From a virus, in IMG/VR virus record IMGVR_UViG_3300027608_000048, positions 1-51,090 of that record: a DNA stretch of 51,090 nucleotides, one strand, 5' to 3'. The position numbers and the translations under genes were made by a program. Below are positions 35,172-43,566 of the stretch, piece by piece. Every line of letters begins with the position of its first letter. The stretch's first letter is position 1. The notes below the pieces were generated by a model. The model was not told the DNA's origin. It saw only the letters and a list, made by a program, of their open reading frames with translations, and did no database searches.

Positions 35172-36353
35172 TTAGAAGAATGCTTCATTATCATCCTCAT
35201 CATCTGAGAAATTAAATGCAAAGTCTTCTTCAGTTTCTAATTGTTCTTTTTCAAAAATCATATGTTCTAGAGGAGTTGGTTCTAGAGATGCTGTAGATGC
35301 ATTCTCACCTGTCCATTCTTGATTTTCATCTATCTGGAATTCTTCTTCCTCTTCTTCTGGTTCCATAGATTCAATAACTATTGGTGCTTCAAATGTATTA
35401 CCCATAGGATCAGTATAGCTTACTGTTTCTTCTATAACTTCATTAGATATTTCATCAAGGGTCTCAAGGTTCACAGGGTTCTCAAGGTATTCTTCATTTT
35501 GTTCTAATTCTAATGAAGGTTCCTCAGCTTCTGTTTTCTCAATTTCAGTCAAAATATTAAGCTGATTTTCTGGTTGACCATAATTTGTAGTTAATGGATC
35601 TACCTCAGCTTCTACAACTGGTTGAGGTATAGAAGGCTTAGAAAAGTTATTAACACTTGAAATAAAATAATGTAAAACACGTTGATCTTCCATCCATGTT
35701 TTAGGATGTGAAGACTGTAGTGCAGTAGTTACATAATTATAGAAAGCCCATAGACTACTTGTATCTTCAAATACATGTGTTGGTTTCATCATTTCTGATC
35801 TAACCATACTAGCTTGTTCAGTAGTTAAGATCTGATACTCTGCAAACAAGATACCAAGAAGCTGAGCTTGTTTTCTCTTATTCATCTTGATTTCTTTCAT
35901 TGCATCTTTGTCAGACTTAAGCTGATCATAATACATCTGAGCATCTTTAATCTGACCCTTGATAGTCTCAACAGTCTCTTCATCTGCAGTACCGGTGTGT
36001 TTTCTAGACCAGCTGCCCATGTCTCCGTGTACCATAAAAGTACCCGCTTGGTTCACATATGCACCAACTCCACATTTAAATCTGACTTGCTTGTTGTAAC
36101 TATTAGTCCAAGCAAACATCATAGATAACTCAGGATCAGAATTATAGTTCAAGACATGCACACCATGTGCTATTTGTCCGTCTGCAGTTGCTCTGTAAGT
36201 TTCAGAAACAACTCCAAAGCCTGCAGCTGCAAGCTCTGTATATACATAATTAATTACAGACTCATGACTAATAACAGTGTAGCTATCTCCATGAGTAGGT
36301 AAATCAACAGAAATCAATTGTGCCTTACTGCACTCTTTAATTTTCTTTGGCAT
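35172..36353 (-). CDS. DUF932-type phage protein with acidic tail (393 aa)
   Basis: The N-terminal about 250 residues match the DUF932 (phage/plasmid-like TIGR03299) pattern: SYTVISHESVINYVYTELA, ADGQIAHGVHVLNY, SYNKQVRFKCGVGAYV and WSRKHTG. The rest is a long Glu-rich disordered tail ending FNFSDDEDDNEAFF. That ending resembles the acidic, phenylalanine-tipped tails of ssDNA-binding proteins that recruit partners. I chose the ATG at 36353 because the upstream ATG at 36389 would overlap the polymerase stop; the gap is then one base. DUF932 has no settled role to my knowledge. The place beside DNA polymerase suggests replication or recombination. Confidence 0.8.
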   Translation of the reverse strand: MPKKIKECSKAQLISVDLPTHGDSYTVISHESVINYVYTELAAAGFGVVSETYRATADGQIAHGVHVLNYNSDPELSMMFAWTNSYNKQVRFKCGVGAYVNQAGTFMVHGDMGSWSRKHTGTADEETVETIKGQIKDAQMYYDQLKSDKDAMKEIKMNKRKQAQLLGILFAEYQILTTEQASMVRSEMMKPTHVFEDTSSLWAFYNYVTTALQSSHPKTWMEDQRVLHYFISSVNNFSKPSIPQPVVEAEVDPLTTNYGQPENQLNILTEIEKTEAEEPSLELEQNEEYLENPVNLETLDEISNEVIEETVSYTDPMGNTFEAPIVIESMEPEEEEEEFQIDENQEWTGENASTASLEPTPLEHMIFEKEQLETEEDFAFNFSDDEDDNEAFF

Positions 36354-36354
36354 T

Positions 36355-38253
36355 TTAAAATAATTTAAGTTGTGTAATAATTGGTTCAAGGTTCCTTATC
36401 TCCTTGTAGATATTCTCTAGGTAGTAATCATAATTGATATCATACTCACTAAAATCTCTTTCAGTGTAGTCAATAAGAATAGTTTGCATCCATTTCCCAG
36501 CCTCAACCTGGATTTCTCTCCCGTCAGTATTATTCTTCTTAATAATCTTTGACCCGGATTTAGATACAAAATATCTTATAGTATGCTGTAAAGGTTTAAC
36601 CTCATACTCACCATCAACAATATGGTGTTCATAAAAATTCCAGTCTCCTTTTATCTTAACCCCACCACAATAATCAAATATGTTTTGGTTTTGAGCTAGA
36701 AAATCTTCAGGCTGGGTACCATCTACAAAATATGCATGTATTGCTTTAGGAATAATAAGAAAACTCTTATTCTTATGTAGAGCCAGGTTATCATATTCAA
36801 ACCTACCCTTGCATTTAGATTTACCATCTTCAGTAATAGCAATATAATTATTTACATCCCCAAGAATAATCTTACTATAAGTATCATGTTCTAGTTGAAG
36901 CTGTGTTATATCTTCCCATCTCTTGCAGATATCCATATACTTATCTACATACTCTCTTGGGATCAAAGTCTCAAGACCATCTGTATTCTGCATTAGTGGA
37001 ATTGCATTAGGAATCTCTTCACAGATCATTTCATATAGCATAGTCAGACTAAGTTGACCATTAATAGTAATCCTCATAGTAAACTCAGGATCATACAGGA
37101 AACTATTCTCATCATTACTTAACCCATAGGTTGAGTTTAGAATAATCTTGTATACATAATTTTTAGGATCCTTCTTTGGAATCTTCTTTCTTTCTTCAAA
37201 GAACCACTCATACAAATCACAGAATTCTTCTTGTTCCAAATGTGCTGGTGCCCACTTGTTTCTAATAGCCAAGTTGGGATAGAAACTAGTAACGTCAGAC
37301 GTTAGTATTACCATATCCTCATTAGACTCATAGACCTTTGTAGACCTAGCACCATGGATACCACCAAGACCATAATCAGTCTTGACACCTTTGTACTGCA
37401 CAGAATACTTAAAACCACCTTTAGTTTCTCCAGGATAGATAACTACTTCATTAAACTTATTTAGTAAGTTTTGAAATGTTGCTGTCTTGAATTTAATATA
37501 AGGTAGAATAATATTCTTTACTGTAATTCTAGCTCTATGAGTTCTAGCTTGTCTAAGATCCCACTTTTTTACCCCAAGTTTTTGACTCAAGAAATGTAGA
37601 AACAACTCTTTAGAAATCCGTGGCTCAGATGCAGAGAATAAGTTAATGCCATATTCATCAGTAAGAGTCTTTCTCAAACCAATCTGCTCTTTACTGAGCT
37701 TCATGATTTGTTTAGTAGACTTTACATCATTAATACAATATCTAATAATCTCGGGAATCTGTTTAGCTACAATAGTCTCAGTATGATGGATAGGCATATC
37801 CATAATGTTAGGCCAATCCATTGTATACTGAATCCATTTAAGAGAACTTCTCTTGGCATTGTTATCCCAGTGATTAAGTTTAAATACATCTACCTGGTTA
37901 ATCTGTAGATCTCTTGGACTAAACTCTAGAAATTCACCTGCATTCTGTTTACTAATTACATTCTGTGCTCTACCATAAATCCATTTAGCAATTGAATCTC
38001 CTGTGTTATGAATAACAGAGTCTTTATTTCTTAGGATATACTCAGTAATCTGACTGTCAAACCCAAGACCATTAAAACTAACATGCCATTCTTCAGAACT
38101 AATGTTTTCTTGGAGAAACTCTACTAGTTCTAGGATATCATTCTGGCTTTCATGTACCACAAAGATTCTTTGCTCTTCTGAATTTACAGCTTCAAACACT
38201 GCTATGAACGCATTGGAGAGCGTTTCATAATCCATTACATAATGTGTTCTCAT
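36355..38253 (-). CDS. Family B DNA polymerase with 3'-5' exonuclease (632 aa)
   Basis: Exonuclease motifs: D8-x-E10 (MDYET), F65-D66 in NGLGFD, and Y172-x-x-x-D176. The inter-domain motif YGLGGIHGA lies near 304. Polymerase motif A is SD320-VTSFYP, motif B is K369-x-x-x-N373-STY376G, and motif C is Q-N423-T-D425-G, where most family B enzymes have D-T-D. The size is compact, near that of protein-primed and mobile-element type B polymerases, and the C-terminal thumb looks short. It replicates the phage genome together with the primase and DnaB-like helicase encoded upstream on the same strand. A terminator lies just upstream, so it probably has its own promoter. Confidence 0.92.
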   Translation of the reverse strand: MRTHYVMDYETLSNAFIAVFEAVNSEEQRIFVVHESQNDILELVEFLQENISSEEWHVSFNGLGFDSQITEYILRNKDSVIHNTGDSIAKWIYGRAQNVISKQNAGEFLEFSPRDLQINQVDVFKLNHWDNNAKRSSLKWIQYTMDWPNIMDMPIHHTETIVAKQIPEIIRYCINDVKSTKQIMKLSKEQIGLRKTLTDEYGINLFSASEPRISKELFLHFLSQKLGVKKWDLRQARTHRARITVKNIILPYIKFKTATFQNLLNKFNEVVIYPGETKGGFKYSVQYKGVKTDYGLGGIHGARSTKVYESNEDMVILTSDVTSFYPNLAIRNKWAPAHLEQEEFCDLYEWFFEERKKIPKKDPKNYVYKIILNSTYGLSNDENSFLYDPEFTMRITINGQLSLTMLYEMICEEIPNAIPLMQNTDGLETLIPREYVDKYMDICKRWEDITQLQLEHDTYSKIILGDVNNYIAITEDGKSKCKGRFEYDNLALHKNKSFLIIPKAIHAYFVDGTQPEDFLAQNQNIFDYCGGVKIKGDWNFYEHHIVDGEYEVKPLQHTIRYFVSKSGSKIIKKNNTDGREIQVEAGKWMQTILIDYTERDFSEYDINYDYYLENIYKEIRNLEPIITQLKLF

Positions 38254-38293
38254 AATATATATGTTCAGTTAAGCTGTCCCCCCTTTTATCCAC

Positions 38294-38318
38294 AAAAAAA
38301 GGTAGCTGTTGCCACCTT
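38294..38318 (-). terminator. Intrinsic terminator upstream of the polymerase gene
   Basis: On the minus strand, AAGGTGGC-aaca-GCTACCTT (one G-T pair) is followed by TTTTTTT. It lies 28 bases after the stop of the 113-aa gene at 38347. The stem pairs fully only as minus-strand RNA, which fixes the direction. Confidence 0.85.
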
Positions 38319-38346
38319 CCCTTGTTGTTACACTCTAAAACAAATG

Positions 38347-38688
38347 TTATGCATTCACAAAGCTAAGATAATCAAAATCTGCATTAACTGCAATAAGATC
38401 AATAAAAGTTTTAATAGATTCTACATCAGAGATATAGTATTCTTGAAACACTTCAAGCTTGTGTCTTTCTTGTTTAACACCTTTAGTACCTTGTGTAGGC
38501 TGACCATACTCATCAAGCTTAGGAAGCATCTGTAGTGTATTTCTTTTTGTTTTAGAAATAATTACAAATACTTTGCTCTCCGGGTCAAAGATACATTCTA
38601 CATAAGGACAATCTGCCGTCATTGGCACTGTTCTAAAACTTGGTTTGCCGTTCCATTCTGAGGCAACCAGCATCATATTTTTTTCCAT
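38347..38688 (-). CDS. Unknown small phage protein (113 aa)
   Basis: A soluble, mixed alpha/beta protein starting MEKNMMLVASEWNGKPSFRT and containing CPYVECIFDPESKVFVIISK, a basic/Gln-rich middle and an aromatic C-terminus. The beta-rich first half (about 60 residues) followed by helices suggests a compact single domain. No family is named with confidence. It is the last gene before a strong minus-strand terminator and follows the 188-aa gene by 20 bases, so it belongs to the recombination/nuclease unit. Confidence 0.6.
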   Translation of the reverse strand: MEKNMMLVASEWNGKPSFRTVPMTADCPYVECIFDPESKVFVIISKTKRNTLQMLPKLDEYGQPTQGTKGVKQERHKLEVFQEYYISDVESIKTFIDLIAVNADFDYLSFVNA

Positions 38689-38708
38689 GTTGGTAATTTT
38701 TATACAAA

Positions 38709-39275
38709 TTAACTTATAATCTTTAAGTTTTCCAAATCAGCTACTTTAATTAGTAAACATTCTTTCTCTAAATCAGGCTTATCACATAGTTCACCTACTT
38801 GTTCTATTAAATTTTTATCAACATCAAGAATCTCAGCATATCTTTCAAACCAATTTTCTGGATTTAAATAACTATTAATATAAACATAGTTGCCACTATA
38901 CTGCTCAAAGAAGTTTAGTATAGTAGCTTTAGTTTTTTTGGATAATTTACTATAGTTACCTTTTATTAAATGTTCCCAATCTTCTTTTAAATCAGAAAAA
39001 TCAAATACAAATACACTCTGTTCTGTATTAATTACTTTGTAATCATGTAGTCTAGTGTGTTTTAATAAAACATTTGATTCAAAATTTTTATATTCTAAAT
39101 CAGTTCTTGTATCATATAAACATACTAGTTTCATATCCTCAGGAGTATATGTGTCATTCCATCCAAGATAAGTCTCAGATGGAACAACACTTGTACCCCT
39201 TTTAATTCCCAAGAGCGGATATATAAATATCTTGGACTTTTGAAAGTATTTCTTGTAAAGTGTATTTATGATCAT
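38709..39275 (-). CDS. Unknown phage protein (188 aa)
   Basis: No catalytic signature is seen. The sequence begins with a basic hydrophobic segment (YKKYFQKSKIFIYPLLGI) and continues as an alpha/beta domain (SETYLGWNDTYTPEDMKLVCLYDT, SVFVFDFSDLKEDWEHLI) with a C-terminal acidic helical part. It is separated from the RecB-type nuclease gene upstream by only 2 bases, so the two are almost certainly cotranscribed. Function unknown; the neighbourhood suggests DNA metabolism or a regulator. Confidence 0.6.
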   Translation of the reverse strand: MIINTLYKKYFQKSKIFIYPLLGIKRGTSVVPSETYLGWNDTYTPEDMKLVCLYDTRTDLEYKNFESNVLLKHTRLHDYKVINTEQSVFVFDFSDLKEDWEHLIKGNYSKLSKKTKATILNFFEQYSGNYVYINSYLNPENWFERYAEILDVDKNLIEQVGELCDKPDLEKECLLIKVADLENLKIIS

Positions 39276-39277
39276 AA

Positions 39278-40297
39278 TTAAAGTGTTACATTACCTAAAG
39301 CTAACTCATAAGGCAATCTATATTCTTTGTTTTCATAGTGATACTTTATCTTATCTTCTATGTCTTCAAAGTCAGCTAACCATACTTCTAAAGTTTCTTT
39401 GCTTACCTGGTAAGGATACACTTGATTGTACTTGTCAATTACAATAAATGTAATTACAATGTTCCACTCAGCTGGGTCTGCTAATTCTTTAATAAAATTA
39501 GTCCAGGCAAGCTTGTGATAGATAGCAGCCTGAATCCAATATTTATAATAACTTACTGACTCTGGAAAAGAAGCAATATCTTTACCTGTTGTCTTTAAGT
39601 CATTGATAAACAATGTCTTAGTGTCATAATCCATCACAACATTATCTAAGATTCCCTTGTAACCAAATGGTAAATGATCCTGATTAATACTAATCATATG
39701 CTCACTAAATGTTTTTATGTGAACATCATTTGGAGTTTTATCCAATTGTAAGAGAGATCTTACTGCTTGATTTGACTTCAGTTCAATAACAGACTCTTTA
39801 CAATTTGCAAGAGTTGTTGAATCAACTACTGTCTTGTCAAGACTTTGTTTTAGAAAATTAAAGTATGCTTTGTTTTCTTCTGTGAGAACTTTATCTAATC
39901 TTTGAGTATCTGTTTTAAGAGACTGATATAGATTTGCTATAAGTAATTCTGAGAGTATTTCTTGAGAGTAATCATTCAAAGATAGTGTATCATTTCCAAT
40001 TGTGCAATGATATTTAAAAATATTATCAATAATTTTTCTTTGGCTATCAGTTGGAAACTTGCCAGGCATGCTGATAAAATCTCTCTCATAGTTATCAGGC
40101 TCAAATAAAAGGCAGTGTAGGACACGCCCTGCTACCAGGTGCGCGTCCGTACTGTCCTCTCTTTGGTTGAGCACATAATGACTGTAAAACATTCTAGGTG
40201 AGAACAATAGCTTATTAATGCTACTGTAGCTAAAATAGAATTTGTTTTTGTAAAATAATTCTAGTTCATCAGAACCAGTCAATGTCAGTGGACTCAT
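39278..40297 (-). CDS. PD-(D/E)XK nuclease, RecB/Cas4-like (339 aa)
   Basis: Motifs of the RecB-like exonuclease superfamily appear in order: YSSINKLLFSPRMFY near residue 22; G57-RVL-H61; D218 in GYKGILDN; D233-L-K235 in FINDLKTTG; and YYKYWIQAAIYHKLAW for the Q-x-x-x-Y motif. The expected activity is metal-dependent DNA exonuclease, used in recombination, genome processing or host DNA breakdown. There is no Cys cluster for the iron-sulfur site of Cas4. Its first 29 bases overlap the end of the 430-aa gene, pointing to translational coupling. Confidence 0.88.
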   Translation of the reverse strand: MSPLTLTGSDELELFYKNKFYFSYSSINKLLFSPRMFYSHYVLNQREDSTDAHLVAGRVLHCLLFEPDNYERDFISMPGKFPTDSQRKIIDNIFKYHCTIGNDTLSLNDYSQEILSELLIANLYQSLKTDTQRLDKVLTEENKAYFNFLKQSLDKTVVDSTTLANCKESVIELKSNQAVRSLLQLDKTPNDVHIKTFSEHMISINQDHLPFGYKGILDNVVMDYDTKTLFINDLKTTGKDIASFPESVSYYKYWIQAAIYHKLAWTNFIKELADPAEWNIVITFIVIDKYNQVYPYQVSKETLEVWLADFEDIEDKIKYHYENKEYRLPYELALGNVTL

Positions 40298-41561
40298 TTG
40301 TTTCTATTTGATGGTTAATTGATTCAGGTTCTGGTTCAATAGTATTTTCAAGCTCAACTAACTGTTCTTTTAGATCAGCTCTTTCAACTCTTGTAATTGC
40401 TTCCTCTAAAAGTTCATCTTCTATTTGCTCTTCCATATACAATGAAGCCATTGCTCTTTCTTCTTCCTCATTCTCAATTTCTCTTTCCGGAAGAATATTA
40501 AATTCAGTTACTGAAGCAACTTCTTTAGAGTCCTCTTTATATTCTATTATACCAGTATAAGAATTATTAATTGCTGTTTGAACTTCTAGAGTAGGAACTA
40601 TTGCACTTACACTAAATGTAGTGCTATGAGCAATATTTCTGATAAACCAATCAGCTCTTTCTTGGAGTAAAACATGATTCCAATCTTTAGTAAGCAAGCC
40701 TAGCTCTATTAATTTCTTAGCTACTCTATCTGGATTTAACCAACCAATCTCTTTTACCGTTATACTGAAATAACTAACCATAGACTTAAAGTTCACATGA
40801 TTTCTAGTATGACATTCTGAAATTCTACCAGAATAATCTTCAAGAAGAAGCAATAGATACAAAGCACTGTCTATATAGTTAGAGTTTGCCATAATCTCCA
40901 TTGCCATGATATGATTATCCTGGTCAGAACTTTGAAACATCTTAACCAACTGCTGATATACTTCAGGAGTAATAGTAACTGCATCATCACCATTAATCAT
41001 AGCAAGTAACTCTGATTCATCAAAGATTGTTTTATTCTGAATATCATCAAGAATATCTTTATATTCATCTTCAACAAAATGAACACTAGAAGAATAACCT
41101 GATAATGTGACAAATCCTTTGTCATTCATATCCCTTGCTGTACTATACTCAATGTATATTTTTTCTGGATTACATGCTGCTATTGCTGTATCATACTTAT
41201 CTGTGTAATACATATCAAAACCCATATGAGGTTTTAACCACTCTACATATTTAGTAAACTCTTCTGTTTTAGCACTATGCAAATAACGTCCACATGTAAT
41301 TTTATTTATAGTAGCTCTACCAGAAATGATAACATTAGCTCTCTCAGCATCTCTAACTACTTTTACTCCAAGATTCAATGCTAAATCTTTAAGCTTAACC
41401 CTAGGAATATTAACTCCCGGCATTAAGAATATGCTATCTCCTTGTGCAGGAACATATCCTTTACTTACGGTATAAATATCATTCTTATTATCAGGTATAC
41501 CATAAAGTAAATCTACATCTAGTGTATCACCGTCTCTATTACAAATTATAATTTGTTCCAT
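40269..41561 (-). CDS. Unknown 430-aa protein sharing a domain with the 135-aa gene product
   Basis: Residues about 41-80 (SIFLMPGVNIPRVKLKDLAL, then VKVVRDAERANVIISG) look like a BRCT-like alpha/beta unit, a tentative call. From about 198 the segment around MFQSSDQDNHIMAMEIM matches MFNSSDADNHTIAFEVI of the 135-aa protein (minus strand, 44723-45130). The C-terminal 90 residues are highly acidic and probably disordered, ending STDIDWF. The gene follows the MoxR-type ATPase, with a terminator between them, and overlaps the nuclease gene. It may be an adaptor to the MoxR/VWA pair, since a relative of its middle domain is encoded beside VWA. Confidence 0.6.
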   Translation of the reverse strand: MEQIIICNRDGDTLDVDLLYGIPDNKNDIYTVSKGYVPAQGDSIFLMPGVNIPRVKLKDLALNLGVKVVRDAERANVIISGRATINKITCGRYLHSAKTEEFTKYVEWLKPHMGFDMYYTDKYDTAIAACNPEKIYIEYSTARDMNDKGFVTLSGYSSSVHFVEDEYKDILDDIQNKTIFDESELLAMINGDDAVTITPEVYQQLVKMFQSSDQDNHIMAMEIMANSNYIDSALYLLLLLEDYSGRISECHTRNHVNFKSMVSYFSITVKEIGWLNPDRVAKKLIELGLLTKDWNHVLLQERADWFIRNIAHSTTFSVSAIVPTLEVQTAINNSYTGIIEYKEDSKEVASVTEFNILPEREIENEEEERAMASLYMEEQIEDELLEEAITRVERADLKEQLVELENTIEPEPESINHQIETNESTDIDWF

Positions 41562-41564
41562 AAT

Positions 41565-41594
41565 ATAAAAATATAGGGGGCTATTACACCCCCT
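41565..41594 (-). terminator. Intrinsic terminator after the MoxR-type ATPase gene
   Basis: On the minus strand, AGGGGG-(8)-CCCCCT is followed by ATATTTTTATA, 7 bases past the stop at 41601 and just before the ATG of the 430-aa gene at 41561. Some readthrough, or an embedded promoter in the AT-rich tail, would be needed to express the next gene. Confidence 0.75.
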
Positions 41595-41600
41595 GGTTAA

Positions 41601-42770
41601 TTACTGAATTGCCATTTTTACTACAGCAGTATCCGCCATTAAAGCAGAGAACTTAACTTTGTTACCGTTTACAATCTCCTTGACCATATAATATCTCAAG
41701 TCATTTGTAAAGCCATCAAACTCAGTAGTAACTTTAGCTAGTCTGTCAATCATAGCTTTAGGAACTGAACCTTTTTCAGCTACAGTAAGTGCATAGTTAA
41801 TTACACGAGTTGCAATTACACTAGAAAGATCTGCACGGAAGTCATCTCCTTCACCAACTGAAGCTAACAAAGCACCTTTTACATATGCTTCATCTTTAGT
41901 AAGCAAATCTTCCGGGGAAATCATCTTGTCAAGCTTGTTATTGATAAACATAGTAAACATGCTAGAGAAATCTGTACCAACAGAACCCTCACCAATCATC
42001 TGAACAAGAGGTAACTCATCTTCAAACTTTGGAATAGAACTAATACCATTAAAGAATGTAGTAATAGATCTTGGATTAACTCTCTGAGTTACAAGTTCTG
42101 GGTGCATCAACATGAAGTTGATACATCTGCCATCAATAGATGCTTTCTCAGCCCACTTAGCCCACACGTTGACATCATACTTCATCTCAACAGAGATAAA
42201 TCTTGTCTTCTGAGCTACGTCAAGACTGGTTACATTATAGTCACCATTGTCTGGATTAGTAGTCAAGATAACATGCCAGTTCTTTGGAAGCTTCCATGAT
42301 ACATATTCTTGGCGGTCCAAGATCTCCATGGTAGCTTGCATAAATCTGTGGTCAGCACGAGTATAGTCATCTAAGATTAGGAAACCACCCTCACCTTTAC
42401 CTTGAATCCACTCAGGAGCAGCATGAGACATTCTCTTATCTGCTACAGTATAACCTGCTTTCATCGCAGCTGGTACTTGAGCTTCAGTAATCCATCTTTG
42501 TTTACCTTCTTGGTTCTTTACTAAGAATTCTTTAACAGGAAAACCAACAAGGTCACCCAACTCCTCAATCTGAGATAGATTAAGTTTTACTACTTCCATA
42601 CCAAGTTCTTTACCTAACTGCAAGATTGCAGAAGTCTTACCAAGACCAGCATCACCCTCAATATTAATAGCCACAGGAATCTTTCCTTCAGACTGAATAT
42701 GTTGATTGTTTTTAACCATGTGACGGATAAAACCTTTTAACTCATCTACGTTCAATTGTACTGTATTCAT
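41601..42770 (-). CDS. MoxR-family AAA+ ATPase (389 aa)
   Basis: Walker A is G39-DAGLGK45-T46 and the Walker B/sensor region is GGFLILDDYTRADHRF, followed by NWHVILTTNPDNGDYN, all typical of MoxR-type AAA+ proteins. The C-terminal half forms the helical lid (PRSITTFFNGI). MoxR proteins act as chaperone-like ATPases that remodel or load metal into targets, usually with a VWA-domain partner; such a protein is encoded at 43567-44748. The pair is interrupted by a homing endonuclease gene. A terminator follows immediately. Confidence 0.9.
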   Translation of the reverse strand: MNTVQLNVDELKGFIRHMVKNNQHIQSEGKIPVAINIEGDAGLGKTSAILQLGKELGMEVVKLNLSQIEELGDLVGFPVKEFLVKNQEGKQRWITEAQVPAAMKAGYTVADKRMSHAAPEWIQGKGEGGFLILDDYTRADHRFMQATMEILDRQEYVSWKLPKNWHVILTTNPDNGDYNVTSLDVAQKTRFISVEMKYDVNVWAKWAEKASIDGRCINFMLMHPELVTQRVNPRSITTFFNGISSIPKFEDELPLVQMIGEGSVGTDFSSMFTMFINNKLDKMISPEDLLTKDEAYVKGALLASVGEGDDFRADLSSVIATRVINYALTVAEKGSVPKAMIDRLAKVTTEFDGFTNDLRYYMVKEIVNGNKVKFSALMADTAVVKMAIQ

Positions 42771-42781
42771 AATATTTGTTT

Positions 42782-43522
42782 TTATAATTCTAACTTAATA
42801 ACTTGGCCCTTACACCTAAATCCATGTGTAAGAGCTTTTCTAACTGTGCCTTCATTGGCATTTAATAATAGTGCAGCTTCTTTAATACTTGATACAACAG
42901 TTGTTTCAACTCCATCAAATATGCTAATCTTCTTAATTGAATATGGTTTTCTATTTCTCTTAGAAATACTTGATATAGCATCAAACTTTTCCTTTCTCCA
43001 TTGAAAACCACTAGAAGATTTATAATTTCCACTTGCAGCATCTCCTATGGACTGCTCATTACCGTTAACAGCTAATGCAGCTTCCCTTATACTATTGTAC
43101 TCATTTACATAACAACCATCTAGGGTATATTGATATACCTTAATTGAAGCATGATTGTCCTTACCTAACCTTTTATTAGTGTTAGCCATTCTCAACTTTT
43201 CTTTTGTAATTTCACTTTTTATTCTACTTATAGGATCTCTTTCAGCATTGATATCACATTCATAATAATTAATGTAATGTACTTCTCTCTCAAGATAGTT
43301 CTCACAAAATTCAATAACAGTAAAAGTCATTTCTTCTTTATACAAATTATAGACTCTTTGAAGAAATTCATTGTAATGATTACCTCTCTTTAGAGAATTT
43401 AGATGCTGTTTATACCTAGAGTATATATCAACACTGCTACCCACGTATCTATGGGAATTTGTACTTATGATATACACTCCACACTTCTTATGTATATCCT
43501 GTTTTTGATGTTTTAATTTCAT
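42782..43522 (-). CDS. Free-standing GIY-YIG homing endonuclease (246 aa)
   Basis: The nuclease domain shows G15-V-Y17, R25-Y26-V-G28, R36 and the catalytic glutamate region LEREVHYINYYE near 77-88. The C-terminal half holds two NUMOD-like helix-turn-helix units (VNEYNSIREAALAVNG near 138, and VVSSIKEAALLLNANEGTVR near 215) that recognise DNA. I use the ATG at 43522; a TTG two codons earlier is possible. It lies in an otherwise tight operon between VWA and MoxR genes, the pattern expected of an invading homing gene. An AT-rich gap separates it from the VWA gene upstream. Confidence 0.88.
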   Translation of the reverse strand: MKLKHQKQDIHKKCGVYIISTNSHRYVGSSVDIYSRYKQHLNSLKRGNHYNEFLQRVYNLYKEEMTFTVIEFCENYLEREVHYINYYECDINAERDPISRIKSEITKEKLRMANTNKRLGKDNHASIKVYQYTLDGCYVNEYNSIREAALAVNGNEQSIGDAASGNYKSSSGFQWRKEKFDAISSISKRNRKPYSIKKISIFDGVETTVVSSIKEAALLLNANEGTVRKALTHGFRCKGQVIKLEL

Positions 43523-43566
43523 ATACAAATATACATAAAAAATGTGATTAAGTAATAAAATTGGAA

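Noticed and set aside
43523-43540. TATATTTG, matching the Bacteroidota -7 promoter box TAnnTTTG, before the homing gene
   Set aside because: It ends only a few bases before the ATG, leaving no room for a normal transcript start upstream of the gene; likely chance in AT-rich DNA.
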